From Asticcacaulis sp. (GTDB lineage: Bacteria; Pseudomonadota; Alphaproteobacteria; Caulobacterales; Caulobacteraceae), in contig NZ_JAIWNX010000084.1 in NCBI RefSeq assembly GCF_020217185.1, forward strand, positions 1 through 19,883: DNA of 19,883 nucleotides. Direction: 5' to 3'. A model generated the notes under the pieces. That model was not told the origin of the DNA and searched no databases. It worked only from the letters and a program-made list of their open reading frames with translations. Made by a program: the position numbers and the translations under genes. Every line of letters starts with the position of its first letter. The first letter of the stretch is position 1. Shown here one piece after another: positions 15,087 through 19,883 of this stretch.

Positions 15087-15261
15087 TCTCCTCCCTGTGC
15101 CGAAGGCATGGGGAGGTGGCAGCGGAGCTGACGGAGGGGGATGACTCTTCCGAGAGACCGGGCAAAACCCTTTGGTGTTGAAACACCTGCGTTACCCCCC
15201 CTCCGTCTCGTCGCCTGCCGGTGCCGATCCACCTCCCCACAGCAAAGCCGCAGGGAGGAGA
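15087..15261 (+). repeat. Family B imperfect palindrome, copy B3
   Basis: Same orientation and layout as B2, differing mainly in the right arm (CCACAGCAAAGCCGCAGGG instead of CCATTGCTTACGCAACAGGG). The changes keep the arm's length. The high similarity of left arm and centre suggests recent spread or gene-conversion between copies. It ends 6 bp from the MFS stop codon. Confidence 0.85.
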
Positions 15262-15267
15262 GTAGCG

Positions 15268-16488
15268 TTACGGCCGCAGCACCTGACGGCGGTAGAGATA
15301 GGCGGCGATCAGCAGCCCCACTCCCGACATGCCCGCCATTACCCAGTAGCCTCGGCTGCCCAGAGCGTCATAGAGCGGCCCGGACGCCAGAGTGGACAGG
15401 CCCATCATCACCCCCGTCACCCAGGCGGCATTGAGCGTCTGAGCCAGACTTTCCGAGCCCTTCGGGGCCATGCGGTTGACCAGATCAAGCCCGGCCAGAT
15501 AGCAGGCGGCAAACGAAAAGGCGTGCAGGGTCTGCAAAGGCCACAGGATGCCGAGCGGCGGCACAAACCCCATGATGAACCAGCGCAATACGCTGAGGCC
15601 CGCCGCCGCCAGCAACAGGGTCCAAGAGCCAAAGCGGTTTCTGAGGCGAAAGCCGAACATCAGGAACAGGATTTCGGCCGCAACCCCCGCCCCCCACAGA
15701 TAGCCGCAGGTCGCCCCATCGAGCCCCTGCCCCTTCCACAGGATGGTGGAAAATCCGTAATAGAAGGCGTGCGCCCCCTGTACGCAGCCCATCGCCGCCA
15801 GCAGCAGGACATAGACCGGATTGCCGAGCAGGGCCCTGACGCGCTGCGCCCCCGTCTCCTGCGGCAGGTAGGCCGGGGCGCGGCCCCCACCCTCTTCGAC
15901 GTGGCGCGGGGCCGCGGGCAGCAGACGCCACGCCGCCAGCGCGGCCGCAAAACACAGCACCACCACCCAGATGATGATCAGATCGACACCCAGCAGATTC
16001 AGCCCGTAACCCACCGCGATATTGGCCGCGATAAAGGCCGCCGAGCCCACGGCGCGCGGGCCGGTATAGTTGAAGCCTTCGCGCTTCGACATCTGGATGG
16101 TCATGACATCGAGCAAGGGGCTGATCGAGGTGATGCAGCTATAACCTATGGCCCACAGAGCGACGAACAGCCAGAAGCGCGCCTCCCCGGCCAGCGGCCA
16201 CAGCATCAGCCCGCCATAGGCCAGCCCGCCCGCCAGCGCCAGCCGCAGCATGGGCGACCGGAACAGCGGAAATTTTTCGGCCCACACCCCCATGACCGGC
16301 CCGGTCACGGCGCGCAGCAGCAGCGGCAGGGCCAGAATCAGCCCGATCTGCGCCCCGCTCATGCCCTTTGAAGCGAACCACAGCGGCATATAGGGCAGGC
16401 TGGCCCCCGACCCGATAAAGATCAGGGCGTAGAAAAGGCTCTGCCGCTTTACGGTCGTCAGGGCAAAAAGGCTTGAATCGCTGCGCAT
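15268..16488 (-). CDS. MFS transporter, HcaT/nucleoside-permease-like
   Basis: About 406 residues from ATG 16488 with roughly twelve hydrophobic segments. The N-terminal half contains YALIFIGSGASLPYMPLWFASKGMSGAQIG, LLLRAVTGPVMGVWAEK (the loop 2-3 region of the family) and NYTGPRAVGSAAF. A central hydrophilic loop (RHVEEGGGRAPAYLPQETGAQR) separates the halves. The pattern resembles the MFS_1-like group that includes HcaT-type 3-phenylpropionate permeases, but the substrate cannot be read from sequence. An in-frame GTG at 16530 would add 14 residues and leave only 10 bp to the divergent peptidase gene, so the ATG is preferred. The stop is 6 bp from repeat B3. Confidence 0.88.
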   Translation of the reverse strand: MRSDSSLFALTTVKRQSLFYALIFIGSGASLPYMPLWFASKGMSGAQIGLILALPLLLRAVTGPVMGVWAEKFPLFRSPMLRLALAGGLAYGGLMLWPLAGEARFWLFVALWAIGYSCITSISPLLDVMTIQMSKREGFNYTGPRAVGSAAFIAANIAVGYGLNLLGVDLIIIWVVVLCFAAALAAWRLLPAAPRHVEEGGGRAPAYLPQETGAQRVRALLGNPVYVLLLAAMGCVQGAHAFYYGFSTILWKGQGLDGATCGYLWGAGVAAEILFLMFGFRLRNRFGSWTLLLAAAGLSVLRWFIMGFVPPLGILWPLQTLHAFSFAACYLAGLDLVNRMAPKGSESLAQTLNAAWVTGVMMGLSTLASGPLYDALGSRGYWVMAGMSGVGLLIAAYLYRRQVLRP

Positions 16489-16540
16489 AATGGGTCTTTG
16501 ATCGGCGGCAACCGCCACAGCCCGCTGCACAAGTTTCCTT

Positions 16541-17533
16541 ATGACCGATCAAGCCGTCGTCACATTGCCAAAAGGTCTCTATCCGGAGATCGAACCCTAC
16601 GACACCGGCTATATGCCGACGGAGGGGAAACATCAAATCTATTATGAGCAAAGCGGTAACCCACAAGGGATTCCGGTGGTGGTGGTGCACGGCGGACCGG
16701 GCGGCGGGACCAGCCCCAACCTGCGCTGCTACTTCAATCCGAAGGCCTATCGCATCATCCTGTTCGATCAGCGCGGCTGCGGCAAATCGCGACCGCACGC
16801 CTCACAGGACCTGTCTCTGGAAGATAATACCACCTGGCATCTGGTCGCCGATATGGAATCGCTGCGGGAACGGCTGGGGGTCAATAAATGGGTGGTGTTC
16901 GGCGGCTCATGGGGCTCGACCCTGTCTCTGGCCTATGCCCTGACGCATACGCAGCGGGTGTCGGCCCTGATCCTGCGCGGCATCTTTCTGGTGCGGCAGT
17001 CGGAACTGGACTGGTTCTATCAGGGGGGTGCGGCCAACCTCTATCCCGACCTGTGGGAGCGCTTTGTGGCCCCGATCCCGCAGGCCGAACGCGGGAACCT
17101 GCTGGCGGCCTATATCAAACGGCTGAACGGCGAAGACGCGGCTGAGCGCGTGCGCTGTGCGCTGGCGTGGTCGGGCTGGGAAGGCGATACCCTGTCGATC
17201 GAAGGCCCGCCTGAGGCCCCGACCAAGTTCACCGATCCCGACTTTGCCGTGGCCTTTGCCCGTATCGAGTCGTGGTACTTCCAGAACCGTGGCTTCTTTG
17301 AAAGCGACAACTGGATTCTGGAGAACGTCCACAAACTCAAGAACATTCCGGCGTGGATCGTGCAGGGTCGCTATGATGTGGTCACGCCCATGACCTCGGC
17401 CTGGGACCTGCATAGGGCGTGGCCGGAGGCGAAGTTCCATCTGGTGAAAAAGGCCGGGCACTCCTCATCCGATCCCGGCGTGCTCGATGGCCTCGTCGCC
17501 GCGGCGGACGAAGCCGTGCGGGTGGTGGGCTAG
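16541..17533 (+). CDS. pip: Proline iminopeptidase (prolyl aminopeptidase)
   Basis: A 330-residue cytoplasmic alpha/beta-hydrolase of peptidase family S33 that removes N-terminal proline from peptides. HGGPGGG (50-56) forms the oxyanion region, FDQRGCGKSRPH (75-86) is typical of the family, GGSWGSTLSLAYA (121-133) holds nucleophile S123, GRYDVVTP (277-284) has the acid D279, and KKAGHSS (303-309) has H307. Length and all catalytic residues are normal. ATG 16541 has no clear Shine-Dalgarno. The gene is divergent from the MFS transporter with a very short shared control region. Its stop is 4 bp from the stop of the convergent histidine kinase gene. Confidence 0.96.
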   Translation: MTDQAVVTLPKGLYPEIEPYDTGYMPTEGKHQIYYEQSGNPQGIPVVVVHGGPGGGTSPNLRCYFNPKAYRIILFDQRGCGKSRPHASQDLSLEDNTTWHLVADMESLRERLGVNKWVVFGGSWGSTLSLAYALTHTQRVSALILRGIFLVRQSELDWFYQGGAANLYPDLWERFVAPIPQAERGNLLAAYIKRLNGEDAAERVRCALAWSGWEGDTLSIEGPPEAPTKFTDPDFAVAFARIESWYFQNRGFFESDNWILENVHKLKNIPAWIVQGRYDVVTPMTSAWDLHRAWPEAKFHLVKKAGHSSSDPGVLDGLVAAADEAVRVVG

Positions 17534-17537
17534 GCCC

Positions 17538-19181
17538 TCACCCCTTCTGCGGGATACGCACCTCAAACGAGGTGCCCGACGGCCCGGTGTCGATCAGCCG
17601 GACATCGCCGCCGTGCGTCTGGGCCAGCTCGCGCGCGATGGCCAGTCCCAGTCCCGACCCGCCGGGGGTCAGCGAGGCCGAAAACGGCTGAAACAGCTTG
17701 TCGCGCACGCGCTCAGGGATACCAGGCCCGTTGTCGGAGAGGACCAAAATCACCTCTTCCGCCGTCTTGACCGCGCTCAGCGTCACGCGCCCCACCGTCT
17801 TGCGGTTCGGCTGGTTCTCAATCGCCTGACGCGCATTGCGCATCAGATTGACCAGCAGGCGGTGGACGTGGTCGGGATCGGCCTCAAAGAAAAAGCCCTG
17901 TTCGGCCTTGAGCGAAAAGCGCACGCGGTCCGGCGTGCGGGCATTGAGCGCCAGACCGGCGTCTTCGGCGGCGGCCTCGGACAGGTCTTTCAGGCGCAGA
18001 ATCTGGATGCGCGGCGGGATTTCGTCCGTCTTGCCGTAGTTCAGCACGTTTTGCGCCAGCGTCAGGGCGCGGTCCAGCGCCCGCTCCAGGCGCGGCAAGG
18101 CCTTGGTGACATTGGGGTCGCCGGAATAGGCCAGACGCTCAGACGCCATCTGCGCCGCCGTCAGCATGTTTCTGAGGTCGTGGCTGATCTTCGACACCGC
18201 CTGCCCCAGCGCCGCCAGTCGCGCGCGGGTGCGCAGGGCATGGCCGACCTCCTGCTGCATCTTAAACAGTTCTTCCTCAATCTGCCCGATCTCATCGTGG
18301 CGACCGGACAGTTGCGGCACGGCGGCGCTGTCTTCCGGGTTTTCCTTGAAGCGCGCAATCGAGCGCGTCAGTTGCCGCACCGGGCGCACCACGAAGAAGG
18401 ACAGGGCCGCAAAGATCAGGGCACCGGCGACCAGCGAAATCAAGAGCGACAGGCGCAGGATCGACCCCAGTTGCTCGCGCAGTTCCTGTTTCAAAGGCTC
18501 CGCCGGCACGACGATTTCGATAATGTCGGTGCCCTCGCGCACCTTGGGCACGGCTTCGGTGCGGATCAGGCGGTCTTCGCGCCCGGACAGGGTCTTCCAG
18601 GGCCCCCACAGATAGGTCAGGTCGTCGCTGAGGCCACGTTCCTGATGGCGGATGTCGATGACATCGGGTTCGACCGTGCTGCGCGGATCACGCAGCACAA
18701 ACTGCACCCCGCCGCTTTGCAGGGCGAGGTAGGAGGCCCCGACGCTGTTTAGCAACTGACTCGACAATTCGCGCGACACCGCCCCTTCGGCTGAGGCATC
18801 GAGCGCCAGAGAGGCGATTTCGGCCTGACGCACGCGGTCGATCAGCCAGCGTTCCTGATAGGCGGCGAGCGTCGGCACCATGATGATGACCACCATCACC
18901 GCCACGAACACCGCCGTCAAAGCCAGCAGGTGACCCGACAGGCCGCTGAAAAAGGAGCGGAAATCTTTCCAGCCGCGTTTCAGGTGCGGCTTGAGCGCCT
19001 TCCAACGTTTGCCCAGAAAGGCTTGCAGGCTCTGATCACGCCATTTGCGCGGACGCGGGCTGGCCGCCGCCCCGTCCTCGCTGTCACGCGCCAGTCCCCC
19101 GGCGACGCGGAACCGCCGCCCCGGCGTCAGGTCGCGGTGCGGTCCGGTTTCGGCTAAGGTTTCGCTCAGATCGCTCGACAT
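17538..19181 (-). CDS. Membrane-bound sensor histidine kinase
   Basis: A 547-residue kinase from ATG 19181 (an in-frame GTG at 19220 adds 13 residues and is less likely). A basic cytoplasmic N-tail of about 80 residues (PRPRKWRDQSLQAFLGKRWK...) precedes membrane helix 1 (about 85-107). A periplasmic sensor region of about 130 residues follows, then helix 2 (about 241-265) and a HAMP linker (RPVRQLTRSIARFKENPEDS). The kinase core has ISHDLRNMLTAAQ with the phospho-acceptor H334, the N box NLMRNARQAI, DNGPGIP (about 483-489) and GGSGLGLAIARELA (about 507-520). No response regulator adjoins, so it is an orphan kinase whose signal and partner are unknown. It ends 4 bp from pip, convergently. Confidence 0.93.
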   Translation of the reverse strand: MSSDLSETLAETGPHRDLTPGRRFRVAGGLARDSEDGAAASPRPRKWRDQSLQAFLGKRWKALKPHLKRGWKDFRSFFSGLSGHLLALTAVFVAVMVVIIMVPTLAAYQERWLIDRVRQAEIASLALDASAEGAVSRELSSQLLNSVGASYLALQSGGVQFVLRDPRSTVEPDVIDIRHQERGLSDDLTYLWGPWKTLSGREDRLIRTEAVPKVREGTDIIEIVVPAEPLKQELREQLGSILRLSLLISLVAGALIFAALSFFVVRPVRQLTRSIARFKENPEDSAAVPQLSGRHDEIGQIEEELFKMQQEVGHALRTRARLAALGQAVSKISHDLRNMLTAAQMASERLAYSGDPNVTKALPRLERALDRALTLAQNVLNYGKTDEIPPRIQILRLKDLSEAAAEDAGLALNARTPDRVRFSLKAEQGFFFEADPDHVHRLLVNLMRNARQAIENQPNRKTVGRVTLSAVKTAEEVILVLSDNGPGIPERVRDKLFQPFSASLTPGGSGLGLAIARELAQTHGGDVRLIDTGPSGTSFEVRIPQKG

Positions 19182-19313
19182 TGCGCTCGGATAAGGTGGC
19201 GTAGAGACACATATTAACACAAATCCGTGAAGGGTCAGTGTAAAATCACCCGGCGCGCGCTCACCGTGTCATAAAGATTCTGCGGCCTCGGTGCGAATCC
19301 CGGCGCATAGCCA

Positions 19314-19340
19314 TTGACAAGCCCGCGCGCACGGTTTAGT
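19314..19340 (+). promoter_or_regulatory. Candidate rpmH promoter
   Basis: A perfect TTGACA (19314-19319) is followed by TTTAGT (19335-19340) after 15 bp, or TAGTGA after 17 bp, as a weak -10. The position, about 70 bp upstream of rpmH, is sensible. GATTC (19276-19280) and GAATC (19295-19299), both GANTC, lie just upstream in the region shared with the divergent kinase gene. Inferred only. Confidence 0.4.
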
Positions 19341-19411
19341 GACGCCGCCTCTTCTTTCAACGATGGCTCGCACACACTGGGTTATCGTGTCCAAACCCCG
19401 GAGCTACAACC

Positions 19412-19546
19412 GTGAAACGCACTTACCAGCCGAGCCGTCTCGTCCGCAAGCGCCGCCACGGCTTCCGCGCGCGCATGGCCACCAAGAATGGTCAAAAAGT
19501 CGTCGCCCGTCGCCGTGCCAAGGGCCGCAAGCGCCTGACTGCCTAA
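19412..19546 (+). CDS. rpmH: 50S ribosomal protein bL34
   Basis: A 44-residue, extremely basic protein of the standard L34 length: (M)[19 protein letters not shown], then [24 protein letters not shown]. It is a small structural component of the large ribosomal subunit. Translation starts at GTG 19412, set by the invariant KRTYQPS sequence; GGAG at 19400-19403 is the ribosome site, 8 nt upstream. The gene is followed by its own strong terminator. rnpA, which directly follows rpmH in many bacteria, does not begin within the remaining 337 bp, which hold only terminator and repeats. Reading is unambiguous. Confidence 0.97.
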   Translation: MKRTYQPSRLVRKRRHGFRARMATKNGQKVVARRRAKGRKRLTA

Positions 19547-19572
19547 CCCGCAGTTCGGACCACCAACACAGG

Positions 19573-19605
19573 AAAAGGCCCTTGAAGCGATTCGAGGGCC
19601 TTTTT
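19573..19605 (+). terminator. Rho-independent terminator of rpmH
   Basis: The perfect 10-bp stem AAAAGGCCCT (19573-19582) / AGGGCCTTTT (19595-19604) encloses a 12-nt loop and ends in a T-run, 26 bp after the rpmH stop. Confidence 0.93.
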
Positions 19606-19654
19606 CGTTTGTGTTCATCCCCGCCCTTGACGAAGGCTCTAAGGCAGCGTGTTT

Positions 19655-19714
19655 TCTCCTCCCTGTTGCGAAGCAATGGGGAGGTGCTGAGCGTAGCGAA
19701 GCGGAGGGGGATGA
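19655..19714 (+). repeat. Family B repeat, truncated copy B4 (left arm only)
   Basis: TCTCCTCCCTGTTGCGAAGC...GGGGAGGTG...GCGGAGGGGGATGACTC matches the left arm of B2/B3. The centre and right arm are missing before A5 begins. It lies downstream of the rpmH terminator in non-coding DNA. Confidence 0.7.
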
Positions 19715-19766
19715 CTCAAGACCGTGCCTCAGCCCGAAACCCTGATCATTATGCGCCTGAATCACC

Positions 19767-19883
19767 AGAGCAAAATGACTTTAAACGGAATCGTCATTTC
19801 GCTCTAAATTTTTGTTTTGTCGCGATGTTTTTGCGGAAAACCGCTCACACTTTTGGCTTCGCCGAACTTCGTTTCCGCACATC
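19767..19883 (-). repeat. Family A repeat, reverse-oriented copy A5 (reaches right edge)
   Basis: Reverse complement of the A4 type. The hairpin AGAGCAAAATGAC / GTCATTTCGCTCT (19767-19805, one mismatch) has GGAATC in the loop, followed by AAATTTTTGTTTTGTCGCGATG and GGAAAACCGCTCACACTTTTGG. The copy continues with TTCGCCGAACTTCGTTTCCG and may extend beyond the window. Confidence 0.75.

Noticed and set aside
13470..15261. Possible CRISPR array because of repeated units
   Set aside because: The repeats are long palindromes with irregular spacing and genes between them; no short direct repeats with uniform spacers and no cas genes.
16489..16530. N-terminal extension of the MFS protein from a GTG codon
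   Set aside because: It adds a polar segment before the first helix and would leave only 10 bp to the divergent pip gene.
19285..19312. tRNA-like T-arm (CGGTGCGAATCCCGG) upstream of rpmH
   Set aside because: The putative stem has a mismatch and no acceptor, D-arm or anticodon arm could be fitted around it.

Overview
The window looks like chromosome from an alphaproteobacterium, most plausibly Caulobacterales (Asticcacaulis/Brevundimonas/Caulobacter-like). The basis is high-GC housekeeping genes, a dcw-type murC/murG/ftsW block, an apparent CtrA box with CcrM-type GANTC sites upstream of ftsW, and two dispersed families of palindromic intergenic repeats. The genus is an inference; no rRNA or species marker is present.

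Layout. (1) 1-5107, mostly minus strand: ftsW, murG, an AI-2E/PerM-type permease and the 5' two-thirds of murC (running off the left edge). A parDE toxin-antitoxin pair sits in the opposite orientation between the permease and murC, so the normal ftsW-murG-murC run is split. (2) 5243-6342: a small GH19 lysozyme/chitinase-like hydrolase divergent from ftsW across a probable CtrA-controlled region, and a GFA-family zinc protein overlapping it tail to tail. (3) 6440-7148: rpmI-rplT (L35, L20) with a candidate promoter and a clear intrinsic terminator. (4) 7236-9791: a Tat-exported phospholipase C and a repeat-filled gap. (5) 9792-13473: pheS and pheT with an AT-richer 75-codon gene wedged between them. 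(6) 13470-15261: a segment bracketed by two near-identical composite repeats in direct orientation, carrying an orphan ribbon-helix-helix antitoxin-like gene and a phytanoyl-CoA dioxygenase-family gene. (7) 15268-19181: an MFS transporter, a divergent prolyl aminopeptidase, and a membrane histidine kinase without a partner regulator. (8) 19314-19883: rpmH (L34, GTG start), its terminator, and inverted or truncated copies of both repeat families.

How it works together. Most genes are core functions: peptidoglycan precursor synthesis and septal wall assembly (murC, murG, ftsW), and translation (L35, L20, L34, PheRS). Accessory genes are placed between core genes: parDE, the phospholipase, the PheST-embedded small protein, and the antitoxin/dioxygenase segment. 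Repeat family A (AGAGC-bounded hairpins, about 50-110 bp) and family B (about 175 bp imperfect palindrome starting TCTCCTCCCTG) fill most accessory junctions, often side by side. They sometimes supply the stop codon of the neighbouring gene.

The best candidates for something under-described are the small protein translationally embedded between pheS and pheT, the composite A+B repeat element and the segment it brackets, and the ftsW/GH19 divergent control region. No CRISPR array, rRNA, convincing tRNA, transposase or integrase was seen.
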